Notes: a model not told the origin generated them from the sequence alone. Shown: positions 1 to 5,600, counted from the first letter of the stretch. The stretch is DNA of 6,084 nucleotides from JBBRQP01 sp038226175 (GCA_038226175.1 JBBRQP010000127.1:1-6084); one strand, 5' to 3'. Numbers and translations: made by a program.

Positions 1-7
1 AATTATT

Positions 8-93
8 ACTTGACTAAGTGGATCTTTTTAAGGGATAATTTGAGCAGATAAATCTGTGACTTACAAGTGATGAACAACAACACTAACAGATTA
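8..93 (+). repeat. Left inverted repeat of the IS630 element
   Basis: This pairs with 1392-1477 without gaps: a shared 8-mer acttgact, five mostly different bases, a 34-base identical block (21-54), five partly different bases, a 19-base identical block (60-78), then a weaker stretch ending in acagatta. It contains a counterpart of the transposase start region: GTG-ATG at 67-72, reading M-M-N-N-N-T-N-R-L before diverging, against M-M-N-N-R-T-D-R-L in the real gene. It also contains the same promoter. The reading frame stops at TGA 130-132, so nothing is expressed from it as a transposase. Confidence 0.85.
10..39 (+). promoter_or_regulatory. Candidate promoter in the left IS end, pointing inward
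   Basis: A -35 TTGACT (10-15), an 18-bp spacer and a -10 GATAAT (34-39) each match the sigma-70 consensus in five of six positions. It duplicates the transposase promoter at the other end. Transcription would run toward the transposase gene on the antisense strand. Activity is inferred only. Confidence 0.45.
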
Positions 94-123
94 CTCCCTG
101 ACAGCCTTTATATGCGTGTATTT

Positions 124-163
124 CTGGGCTGACAACTGAGCTTTCGCTCAGTTGTCAGCCCAG
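124..163 (-). repeat. Perfect 18-bp hairpin with a GAAA tetraloop, downstream of the transposase
   Basis: Arms 124-141 and 146-163 are perfectly complementary around a four-base loop. Read on the transposase strand the loop is GAAA (a GNRA tetraloop) and the apex reads GCGAAAGC, known as an unusually stable mini-hairpin. No T tract follows on either strand, so it is not a standard intrinsic terminator. It could shield or end the transposase mRNA, or be an intergenic repeat unit. A related hairpin lies at 1550-1592. Confidence 0.8.
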
Positions 164-172
164 TCGGGTGTC

Positions 173-189
173 TAAGCAATAATACTTAA
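173..189. repeat. 17-bp motif taagYaataatacttaa, copy 1
   Basis: It matches 1519-1535 at 16 of 17 positions (C for T at position 5) and sits nine bases from the hairpin at 124-163. The other copy is near-palindromic (TAAGTA, four bases, TACTTA). The rest of 164-311 shows no gene: it is AT-rich, has one degenerate HIP1-like site near 252, and ends at the transposase stop. Confidence 0.55.
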
Positions 190-311
190 ATATCAAGCAT
201 AAATTGACCCAAAATAAGAGACAATATACTCTTTTTTCTCATGAGGTCGATGGCGATCGAGCGACCAGCGTTTTATTAGCGATTTTCAATTGCATAAATT
301 AGCTATAAAAA

Positions 312-1415
312 TTAGTTACTTAGCGCCAAAATATGTGCAATTATGTTTTGAATCTGTTCGGGAGTCTGAAGATGGTTAACTTGGAAATATTGAGCGATTT
401 GGGCTCGGATCATTTCGATAGTTGTGCCTACTGGTTGATGATGTAATAGCTTAAGCCTAAGCTGGTGGATTAAATATTCAACTAGATTATAATTAGGGGA
501 ATAAGGAGGTGTGTACATAAACTCTATTTCAATATCTGAGTTAATACCAAGTTTTAGCAATTCGTTCTGTAACAAATTCTTCAGCTTTTTTTTATGAGTT
601 GAATTATTGTCTAAAATTACAGTTAGTTTGTGAAAACCTTGTTTGAGTACATCACTACATAAGTCAGTGAAATAACTAGCAATATCTTCAGTTTTAGCTG
701 TTTCAGTTAGTTTTAAATATTCTTCACCTGTCATGGCATCTACACAGAGAAGCCCATTAAATTTATGACGCTTCCTTTCATTACTAGGAATTTGCGGTCT
801 GCTATTCTTTTCTGCCCAAGCATAGAACAAGCTGGGACGGTCATAAACAGCAAATTCATCAAAAAAAATGATTTTTTCGCCTGTTTGTTGGCTTAACAGT
901 TTTTTTTTAAGAGTAGCTAGAAACTCTTTTTGACATTCTTTATCAGCATTAGCATAGTCGCGATGTGCCTTTTGGTAAGATAATTTTAGTGAGTCTAAAA
1001 TTTCATAGATGCGGCTATCTTTTAGCCCAATACCCCATTTTTGTTCAATAACTTTGCTGATTATTTTTCCAGTCCAAATGTATCTATCTATACCATAATC
1101 TTTAGGAGATTCTTCTAGAAGCATTCTCTTCAATTCTATTTGTTGTTCTTGATTGAGTCGAGATGGAACTAAGTGTGTGATTGGTTTGGTTAATTTTGCA
1201 AAACCACCCGATAAAAAATCATCTAGCCACTGGGTTAAAGTTCCATAACTACATGACACCATCTGGGCAGCTTGTTTCCTACTATAACCCAACCACAAAT
1301 ATTTAATTGCTAATAATTTTTGACGAATATAACTCTGTTGATATTGATAGTATAAATTTTGCCACGATTCCCAATCTGTCGGAATTTGTTTTAATCTGTC
1401 AGTCCGGTTGTTCAT
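312..1415 (-). CDS. IS630-family DDE transposase
   Basis: This 367-residue protein would cut and rejoin the ends of its own element at TA dinucleotides. The N-terminal part (about residues 28-70, around WLGYSRKQAAQMVSCSYGTL) looks like a helix-turn-helix that binds the inverted repeats. The C-terminal half is the DDE RNase H-like domain of IS630/Tc1-mariner proteins: Asp186 in FFDEF, Asp269 in VILDNNSTH and Glu313 in PPYSPNYNLVEY. All three acidic residues are present and the frame is open, so the enzyme may be active. The second-Asp-to-Glu distance is 44 residues, longer than the classical DD34E spacing. I chose the ATG at 1415 because the leader stop overlaps it; a GTG one codon upstream (1418) is the alternative. 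The promoter lies inside the right inverted repeat, and no U-rich terminator follows the stop. Confidence 0.93.
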   Translation of the reverse strand: MNNRTDRLKQIPTDWESWQNLYYQYQQSYIRQKLLAIKYLWLGYSRKQAAQMVSCSYGTLTQWLDDFLSGGFAKLTKPITHLVPSRLNQEQQIELKRMLLEESPKDYGIDRYIWTGKIISKVIEQKWGIGLKDSRIYEILDSLKLSYQKAHRDYANADKECQKEFLATLKKKLLSQQTGEKIIFFDEFAVYDRPSLFYAWAEKNSRPQIPSNERKRHKFNGLLCVDAMTGEEYLKLTETAKTEDIASYFTDLCSDVLKQGFHKLTVILDNNSTHKKKLKNLLQNELLKLGINSDIEIEFMYTPPYSPNYNLVEYLIHQLRLKLLHHQPVGTTIEMIRAQIAQYFQVNHLQTPEQIQNIIAHILALSN

Positions 1416-1429
1416 CACTTGTAAGCCAT
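1415..1429 (-). other. Possible four-codon leader ORF coupled to the transposase start
   Basis: ATG at 1429 opens a frame M-A-Y-K that ends in TGA. The final A of that stop is the first base of the transposase ATG (TGATG overlap). The left end preserves the same frame with a GTG start (56-70, reading T-Y-K after the start and again ending in TGATG). Such overlaps are a known means of translational coupling. In so short a frame chance is possible, and no strong ribosome binding site is visible. Confidence 0.3.
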
Positions 1430-1445
1430 TGATTTATCTGCTCAA

Positions 1446-1475
1446 ATTATCCCTTAAAAAGATCTAAAAAGTCAA
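1446..1475 (-). promoter_or_regulatory. Candidate transposase promoter
   Basis: On the minus strand, TTGACT (1470-1475) and GATAAT (1446-1451) are separated by 18 bp, a near-consensus sigma-70 arrangement. It lies about 30 bp upstream of the transposase start and entirely within the inverted repeat, so the element carries its own promoter wherever it lands. Confidence 0.55.
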
Positions 1476-1518
1476 GTGCTAATTACTAGCAGATGACCGA
1501 CCGGGGCGTCGAACGTTG

Positions 1519-1535
1519 TAAGTAATAATACTTAA
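1519..1535. repeat. 17-bp motif taagYaataatacttaa, copy 2
   Basis: This is the second copy of the motif at 173-189, outside the right end of the IS and 14 bases before the hairpin at 1550-1592. It contains TAAGTA and TACTTA separated by ATAA, so it can pair with itself. Both copies accompany a long hairpin, suggesting that motif and hairpin form one repeat unit. Confidence 0.55.
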
Positions 1536-1549
1536 GGGGTTCCCTTGCC

Positions 1550-1592
1550 GGCGGACGACAGCGCGATTGCTTCGCCCGCGCTGTCGTCCGCC
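1550..1592. repeat. Perfect 16-bp GC-rich hairpin repeat
   Basis: Arms 1550-1565 and 1577-1592 pair perfectly around an 11-base loop. The arm resembles that of the hairpin at 124-163 (11 of 15 aligned bases identical), and each difference is matched on the opposite arm. On the minus strand the loop contains GCGAAGC, a known stable mini-hairpin similar to the apex of the other hairpin. No T tract adjoins it, so a repeat or structural role is likelier than termination. Confidence 0.75.
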
Positions 1593-1632
1593 TGTAGTAC
1601 ATAATCTTCTGGCGGGAAGGGAGTAATTACAA

Positions 1633-1790
1633 GTTAGTAGTGAGGACTTTAGTCCTCATGCTCTACAACACTTAGGATGATAAAAAAATCTTATCTATAG
1701 TTGGGATGGTTTGTAGTAAGGGCTTTAGCCCTGTAAGGTTGAGGGAGCAGTCCTCACTACGAGCAGGTTAGTATTAAGTGCTTTAGCCGA
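1633..1790 (-). repeat. Cluster of three palindromic CTAAAG repeats
   Basis: On the minus strand, three units share the pattern gg-ctaaag-c-ct-actacWaac: 1633-1658, 1709-1732 and 1767-1790, the last more diverged. The first two have self-complementary cores (gaggact/agtcctc and agggct/agccct). In addition, 1637-1648 and 1749-1760 are a perfect 12-bp inverted repeat, so larger nested folds are possible. Repeats of this sort are frequent between genes in Nostoc-like genomes. The stretch 1593-1724 holds no other recognisable feature. Confidence 0.75.
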
Positions 1791-2108
1791 ATGGCACCGT
1801 TGAAAATCATCGAATAAATTAAAAAATCTAACAAAGCCCGCTTTTTCATCTGGGCAATAAAGCATGATGATTTTAGCCCATGAATTCGATGTATGTAAGT
1901 GATATTTTTCCTCTACAAATTCGTGAAATTTATCGTAAAATTCTATTTCTTCCTCCGTCGGCTCGACTCCCAATTCGCGCCTAGCAGTTTTATAACCAAC
2001 TAAAAAAATAAATAGATCTGAAACTGAAGGTCGCCCGATATAAATTCCTGGTCTAGCTTTTATTTTAGCTAAAATCTCAAACAGACCGCCTTTAATTTGC
2101 TCGTTCAT
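1725..2108 (-). CDS. Uncharacterised small protein, C-terminal end altered by repeat DNA
   Basis: This 127-residue frame encodes no domain I can name. Residues 1-103 look like a compact soluble protein: an amphipathic start (MNEQIKGGLFEILAKIKARP), a G-I-Y-I-G-R-P-S motif at 21-28, an acidic helix (about 50-68, EPTEEEIEFYDKFHEFVEE), and a conserved-looking SWAKIIMLY segment (76-84) followed by FVRFFNLFDDF. The motif and layout recall short cyanobacterial hypothetical proteins containing RPGMYIG that end shortly after such a segment; this is recollection, not a search. Residues from about 104 to 127 and the stop are encoded by the adjacent repeat cluster, so the native C-terminus was probably lost or extended. 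I chose the ATG at 2108 because upstream codons fall in a hairpin repeat and the bamA end; aaagag about 12 bases upstream is a weak ribosome site. No transmembrane or signal segment is visible. Confidence 0.65.
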   Translation of the reverse strand: MNEQIKGGLFEILAKIKARPGIYIGRPSVSDLFIFLVGYKTARRELGVEPTEEEIEFYDKFHEFVEEKYHLHTSNSWAKIIMLYCPDEKAGFVRFFNLFDDFQRCHSAKALNTNLLVVRTAPSTLQG

Positions 2109-2136
2109 AACTCTGACAACTCTTTGAGTACAAATA

Positions 2137-2161
2137 GGGGCACCCACTTGGGGATTGCCCC
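2137..2161. repeat. Hairpin repeat between bamA and the small gene
   Basis: The arms ggggca (2137-2142) and tgcccc (2156-2161) enclose a smaller ccc/ggg pairing. The form resembles the abundant GGGGCA...TGCCCC intergenic repeats of Nostoc-like genomes. It lies 45-69 bases after the bamA stop in the direction of transcription. It could attenuate read-through into the small gene, but no T tract follows. Confidence 0.5.
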
Positions 2162-2205
2162 GACGAACCGCTATATTTAGAGGCAGTAATACAGTACTGA
2201 GTAAG

Positions 2206-4461
2206 TTAGAATCGCTCTCCAATCCCAAAGTGAATACGGGTATGACCTTGGTCATTAATACCGTAGTCAACCCGAATCGGACCGAGAGGAGATTGAACCC
2301 GGACGCCAAGACCGTAGCCTATGCCACTGCCAGGTTTGCCCCGGATGCCCGCTGGATTACCAGGTACGCTATGATCTGTACCGAGGTCGGAGGCGGCGTC
2401 AATAAACAGAGCGCCACCGATAATCGAAAACAGTGGGAAGCGATATTCAGCAGTGCCTTGGACGAAACTGCGACTGCTACCTACATCCCCTTCATCATAG
2501 CCACGTACAGAGTTACTGCCACCAAGAGAAAAAGCTTCATAAGGCGGCAAGTCACCGAGTATCGTTCCAGCTTGAAGATTAAAGGCAAGAGCTTGAGCAC
2601 CTTTGCCAAAGCGAGTAAGCTTAATCGGCATGTAGTAACTGTATGAACCTCGCAGACGATTGAGGAGAATATTTCCCGATCCTATGGGGACAGATTGTTC
2701 AACGCCCAATCGCAGCAGGGAACCTTTAGTGGGCTGTAGGTAGCTATTGCGGAGATCGCGTACAACTCCTAACTGGAGAGTCAATAAATCATCTATACCC
2801 GTGCTACTAAAGGCAAGGTTGTTGCCTAGTGCATCCCTCGGACTCAGGTTGCTATTGGAATCGCGAATGGAAACCCGCTGGTACTCCAAACCCAAAGATG
2901 CCCTCCAAGGTGAGTTAGTAAAGGGGGTTGGGCTCAGGGGACGGCTAAAGGTGACACTGCTACCTAGCCGTACCACACGGGGGTTATCGCCATTTGCACT
3001 GGGGTTATTGCGATTTGGCAGTGTAACGGGGTGGGGACCGCCATCAAAAATCAGCGAGATCGTTCGACGTTGGAAGGCATCAACGGTATATGACGTGCGG
3101 TGCCTCGAGCCAGCAATCCAAGGATCTGTAAAGTTGAGATCGAACAGCAAGTCTCGCTGACCTACATCTATCTCAGCTCCCAGTTTTTGGTCGTTACCGC
3201 CCAGATTTTGCTGCTGATAGCTAATGGTGCCAAATAAACCACTAGCAGAACTAACTCCAGCCCCAGCGGCGATCGAGCCAGTATTCTTCTCAATCACATT
3301 TACCACCACAATCACTTTTCGGGGATCTTGACCTGGGCTAAATGAGAGCCGCACATCCTCAAAAATGCCCAAGCCATAAACCCGTCGGAGATCCTGTTCT
3401 GCTGCTTTGCGGTTAAAAACGTTTCCTGGTGCTAACTGCACCTCTCGCCTAATGATAAATTGGCGGGTGTGGGGTCGGATTGGTTTGCCCTGGTCATCGG
3501 TTTCAGAGCCTTCTTTGTTCAGGTAGTGAACTTGAACATCTTCAATCACCCCTTCTGCCACCACCAGTGTAACTGTACCATCGGCTGCGACTTGGGGCAC
3601 ATCTACCACCTGTGCCAGATCGTAACCGTTATCTTTGTACCACTTATTCAAATTCTTAATCGCTTCTTGCAGTTGACGAAGGTTAAGAATGCGGCCATAC
3701 TCTGGCGAAAAAGTGTCATTAACTACTTTTTCAGGCAGCACACGGTTCCCTGCCTTTTCGGGAACAGTGATTACAGTTACCTTTTGTAGCACAGGGTTAG
3801 GCTGGACAACAAAAGTCACGCGCACGCCTAACGGGGTGTCTTCTGGGACAACTTCCACCTTAGAAAAATCGCCGATGGCATCGATCGCATTGACATCTTC
3901 CTGTAATTGGCTACGGGTAGTGGTGCGTCCAGCTCGGGCACGAATTACCTTATATACTTCGTCTTTCAAGTCGCTTGGCAGTTCCCCTTGGGGAGCCTTG
4001 ACAGCAACTTCCGCAACCAAAACACGGGCTTCTGGTTGCGCTGATGGAGTTGGTTTGGGAGTGGGGGTGGTGCTAGGTATTACCGGAGACGGATTAGGAG
4101 TTGGCTGGTTAATTTCCGGCGGCGTGGGTTTAGGCGTAATATCAAATTGAATGGTGTTCGGTGTTTCTTGTCGCGGCGTGTTTTCTGTCCCGTTACGAGG
4201 AATGATCTCAACAGGCTGTGTGACAGGTTGATTTGGGGGTGGCAGTGCGGGAGTCTGAATCCTAATTCCCCCAGGCGGTGTTGCAGGCACCTTTTCGGCA
4301 GGGACAACCACGTTTGGAGGTGCCGATGTTCCAGAGGAAGAACCAGGTGCCTGTTGGGCATTTAAAGACGCAGGCTTTACAGTTTGTCCCCTAGCAGGGG
4401 TTGACAAACTCAAGGTTGTTGAGGCAGCTAAAACCGCCACCAACAGTGGAGATAAGCGCAT
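2206..4461 (-). CDS. bamA: BamA/Omp85 outer-membrane beta-barrel assembly protein
   Basis: This 751-residue protein is the core of the machinery that folds and inserts beta-barrel proteins into the outer membrane. A signal peptide (residues 1-25, cleavage likely after ARG) is followed by a proline/threonine-rich, low-complexity segment (about 26-145). Three POTRA domains come next (about 147-220, 224-302 and 304-392) and face the periplasm. The beta-barrel occupies about 397-751 and holds the family's VRGY motif (652-655) of the inward-folded loop. The last residue is Phe, as in most outer-membrane proteins. Three POTRAs rather than the five of E. coli is the cyanobacterial/plastid form, as in Anabaena Omp85. 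The ATG at 4461 begins the signal peptide exactly, but its AAGGAA directly abuts the ATG. GTG codons 8 and 10 codons upstream are alternatives. purC lies 237 bp upstream on the same strand. Confidence 0.95.
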   Translation of the reverse strand: MRLSPLLVAVLAASTTLSLSTPARGQTVKPASLNAQQAPGSSSGTSAPPNVVVPAEKVPATPPGGIRIQTPALPPPNQPVTQPVEIIPRNGTENTPRQETPNTIQFDITPKPTPPEINQPTPNPSPVIPSTTPTPKPTPSAQPEARVLVAEVAVKAPQGELPSDLKDEVYKVIRARAGRTTTRSQLQEDVNAIDAIGDFSKVEVVPEDTPLGVRVTFVVQPNPVLQKVTVITVPEKAGNRVLPEKVVNDTFSPEYGRILNLRQLQEAIKNLNKWYKDNGYDLAQVVDVPQVAADGTVTLVVAEGVIEDVQVHYLNKEGSETDDQGKPIRPHTRQFIIRREVQLAPGNVFNRKAAEQDLRRVYGLGIFEDVRLSFSPGQDPRKVIVVVNVIEKNTGSIAAGAGVSSASGLFGTISYQQQNLGGNDQKLGAEIDVGQRDLLFDLNFTDPWIAGSRHRTSYTVDAFQRRTISLIFDGGPHPVTLPNRNNPSANGDNPRVVRLGSSVTFSRPLSPTPFTNSPWRASLGLEYQRVSIRDSNSNLSPRDALGNNLAFSSTGIDDLLTLQLGVVRDLRNSYLQPTKGSLLRLGVEQSVPIGSGNILLNRLRGSYSYYMPIKLTRFGKGAQALAFNLQAGTILGDLPPYEAFSLGGSNSVRGYDEGDVGSSRSFVQGTAEYRFPLFSIIGGALFIDAASDLGTDHSVPGNPAGIRGKPGSGIGYGLGVRVQSPLGPIRVDYGINDQGHTRIHFGIGERF

Positions 4462-4540
4462 TTCCTTGATGATTTCGGTTGACACTTCCACCAATAGACA
4501 ATTGTAGAGGGGCAAAAATAAACTTAACCTATGCTGGCTG

Positions 4541-4569
4541 GTATTAGTCGATATCTTCCCCGGTTGCAA
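4541..4569 (-). promoter_or_regulatory. Weak candidate promoter for bamA
   Basis: On the minus strand TTGCAA (4564-4569) and TAATAC (4541-4546) are spaced by 17 bp, about 80 bp before the bamA start. Both boxes match the consensus only partly. The purC-bamA gap (4462-4698) otherwise contains only a short CCCATCA repeat next to purC. Read-through from purC is an equally reasonable source of bamA transcript. Confidence 0.25.
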
Positions 4570-4682
4570 CACTGGGGTTTCTAAGCGAATGTTGCTACAT
4601 TGGCCCAAAGACCAACTACGCAACGCTCTTGATAGCGACTAGAGGGAAAGGGGGAAATGAATTGGCGCAAGGGGATTGAATT

Positions 4683-4699
4683 ACCCATCACCCATCACC
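4683..4699. repeat. Short tandem heptamer repeat (acccatc)
   Basis: Two full copies of acccatc and a partial third abut the purC stop codon; the last base is the first base of the reverse-strand stop triplet. CCCATCA/CCCATTA-type heptamers are typical short tandem repeats of filamentous cyanobacteria. Here the array is minimal. Confidence 0.6.
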
Positions 4700-5433
4700 T
4701 AATTACTGTCTACTGCCCTGATTATCCGCTCTAAAACTTGCTGATAAGCAGATTCTACATTCCCCAAATCGCGGCGGAAGCGGTCTTTATCCATCACCCT
4801 TCGGTCAGGATCGGCAACGGTTGAGTCCCAGAGGCGGCAGGTATCAGGGCTAATTTCATCAGCTAACAGTAATTTTTGCTGTTGGTCAACACCAAACTCT
4901 AGCTTAAAATCCACAAGGGTAAGTCCGCAGCGATGGAAAAAACTGGTGAGAATCTCGTTAATCCGCAAGGCACGACGCTGTAACTCTTCGACTTGTTCCG
5001 GGGTTGCCAGATTTAATAACAGGAGGCGATCGTGCGTCAGCAAGGGGTCTCCCAGACTATCGTTCTTATAGAAAAATTCCACCAAGGGGTATGGTAGGAC
5101 GGTACCTAGAGTCAAGCCAGTCTGTTGGCAGAGACTACCAGCAGCAATGTTCCTGACTACTACTTCTACTGGCAAAATTTTCACTGCCCGGACTCGCATT
5201 TGGTTTGGTGCCGGACAGTCGATAAAATGGGTAGTAATGCCATGACGCTCCAGTAACTGGAATATCATAGCGGCAATTTTGCAGTTGATCTCTCCCTTAC
5301 CGCTAATCATGCCGCGCTTTTGGGCATTAAAGGCTGTAGCGTCGTCTTTATAGTGCGCCAGGAGGATCGATCGATCTTCCGTAGTGTAGAGAATCTTGGC
5401 TTTACCTTCGTAGATTTGTTTTTGGGCGGACAT
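4699..5433 (-). CDS. purC: Phosphoribosylaminoimidazole-succinocarboxamide (SAICAR) synthetase
   Basis: PurC uses ATP to join aspartate to CAIR, forming SAICAR, a step of cytoplasmic de novo purine synthesis. The 244 residues match the usual bacterial length. Visible motifs are YEGKAK (8-13) of the N-terminal nucleotide-binding part, DDATAFN (30-36), KRGMISGKGEIN (39-50), the first family signature ILPVEVVVRNIAAGS (86-100), the second signature LVDFKLEFG (173-181) and DEISPDTCRLWD (192-203). All are intact, so the enzyme should work. The ATG at 5433 gives the standard N-terminus; the ribosome site is poor. bamA follows on the same strand, and a TnpB gene starts divergently 175 bp upstream. 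Confidence 0.97.
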   Translation of the reverse strand: MSAQKQIYEGKAKILYTTEDRSILLAHYKDDATAFNAQKRGMISGKGEINCKIAAMIFQLLERHGITTHFIDCPAPNQMRVRAVKILPVEVVVRNIAAGSLCQQTGLTLGTVLPYPLVEFFYKNDSLGDPLLTHDRLLLLNLATPEQVEELQRRALRINEILTSFFHRCGLTLVDFKLEFGVDQQQKLLLADEISPDTCRLWDSTVADPDRRVMDKDRFRRDLGNVESAYQQVLERIIRAVDSN

Positions 5434-5465
5434 ATTTCTTAGGACAGAAGAGCTACACAGCCGAA

Positions 5466-5495
5466 ATTTTACCTAAAAAAGTTCGGGAGTGTGAA
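5466..5495 (-). promoter_or_regulatory. Candidate purC promoter
   Basis: On the minus strand TTCACA (5490-5495) and TAAAAT (5466-5471), five of six consensus bases each, are separated by 18 bp. The predicted start of transcription leaves a leader of roughly 25 bases before the purC ATG. No purine riboswitch-like structure fits in that length. Confidence 0.5.
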
Positions 5496-5530
5496 AGCCC
5501 CCGTGTTAAAACCTGTGGATGAAACACGAC

Positions 5531-5550
5531 ACGGCAATTAAAATTGCCGT
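5531..5550. repeat. Palindrome at the probable left part of the TnpB element
   Basis: A 9-bp perfect stem (ACGGCAATT with AATTGCCGT) surrounds a two-base centre. A second, weaker pairing, cgtgtt (5502-5507) with aacacg (5523-5528), lies just before it. IS200/IS605 ends are recognised as subterminal hairpins, so this could belong to the left end. The exact element boundary cannot be fixed because the right end is outside the window. Confidence 0.45.
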
Positions 5551-5555
5551 AAGTA

Positions 5556-5585
5556 TTGACAAACCTATAGATAATAGCCTACCAT
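5556..5585 (+). promoter_or_regulatory. Candidate tnpB promoter
   Basis: A perfect TTGACA (5556-5561) is followed after 18 bp by TACCAT (5580-5585), a four-of-six match to the -10 box. It starts five bases after the palindrome and about 24 bases before the tnpB ATG. It is divergent from the purC promoter. Confidence 0.45.
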
Positions 5586-5600
5586 AGAATAAGTCAAACA

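Larger units (their letters stand above)
1392..1477 (-). repeat. Right inverted repeat of the IS630 element
   Basis: This is the inverse counterpart of 8-93 with 11 mismatches in 86 positions. It includes the transposase promoter, a four-codon leader ORF, the transposase start codon and its first codons. Identity drops sharply beyond the acagatta at the inner end. Most IS630 inverted repeats are only a few tens of bases, so a repeat that runs into the coding sequence is unusual. Confidence 0.85.
6..1479 (-). mobile_element. IS630-family insertion sequence, apparently complete
   Basis: The element contains an intact IS630/Tc1-mariner-type DDE transposase gene between two inward-facing copies of an 86-bp inverted repeat (8-93 and 1392-1477, 75 of 86 positions identical). 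TA dinucleotides lie at the same offset outside both repeats (4-5 and 1480-1481), matching the TA target duplication known for this family. The proposed boundaries give about 1474 bp, longer than many IS630 elements because about 220 bp of non-coding DNA separates the left repeat from the transposase stop. The element is visibly more AT-rich than bamA and purC. Alternatively the left repeat is a relic of a second, inverted copy and the true 3' end lies between 94 and 311. Family assignment is firm; the left boundary is less so. Confidence 0.75.

Noticed and set aside
66..132. Second transposase gene at the left end
   Set aside because: It matches the real transposase for only about nine codons and meets a stop at 130-132; it is a duplicated end, not a gene.
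124..163. Intrinsic transcription terminator
   Set aside because: No run of T follows the hairpin on either strand; the transposase-strand continuation is AAATACACGC.
1633..1790. CRISPR array
   Set aside because: The three units are palindromic and diverged, with unequal spacing (about 76 and 58 bases) and further inverted repeats, and no cas gene is in the window.
2109..2309. N-terminal extension of the small protein into the bamA 3' end
   Set aside because: It crosses a hairpin repeat and 104 bases of bamA in another frame; the ATG at 2108 gives a natural start.
4080..4361. Minus-strand frame overlapping the proline-rich part of bamA
   Set aside because: It is a second-frame shadow of low-complexity bamA codons with an Arg/Leu/Pro-rich translation and no family resemblance.
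2155..4365. Open frames on the plus strand opposite bamA (for example 2155-2646, 2747-3160, 3460-3789, 3689-4150 and 4147-4365)
   Set aside because: They lie antisense to a complete, well-conserved bamA, and their translations show no recognisable domain or suitable start signals.
4462..4623. N-terminal extension of BamA by 54 codons
   Set aside because: It would bury the signal peptide behind a non-hydrophobic leader; the ATG at 4461 starts the signal peptide directly.
5434..5460. Purine riboswitch or other leader structure before purC
   Set aside because: The predicted leader is only about 25 bases, too short for a purine aptamer, and no such fold is visible.
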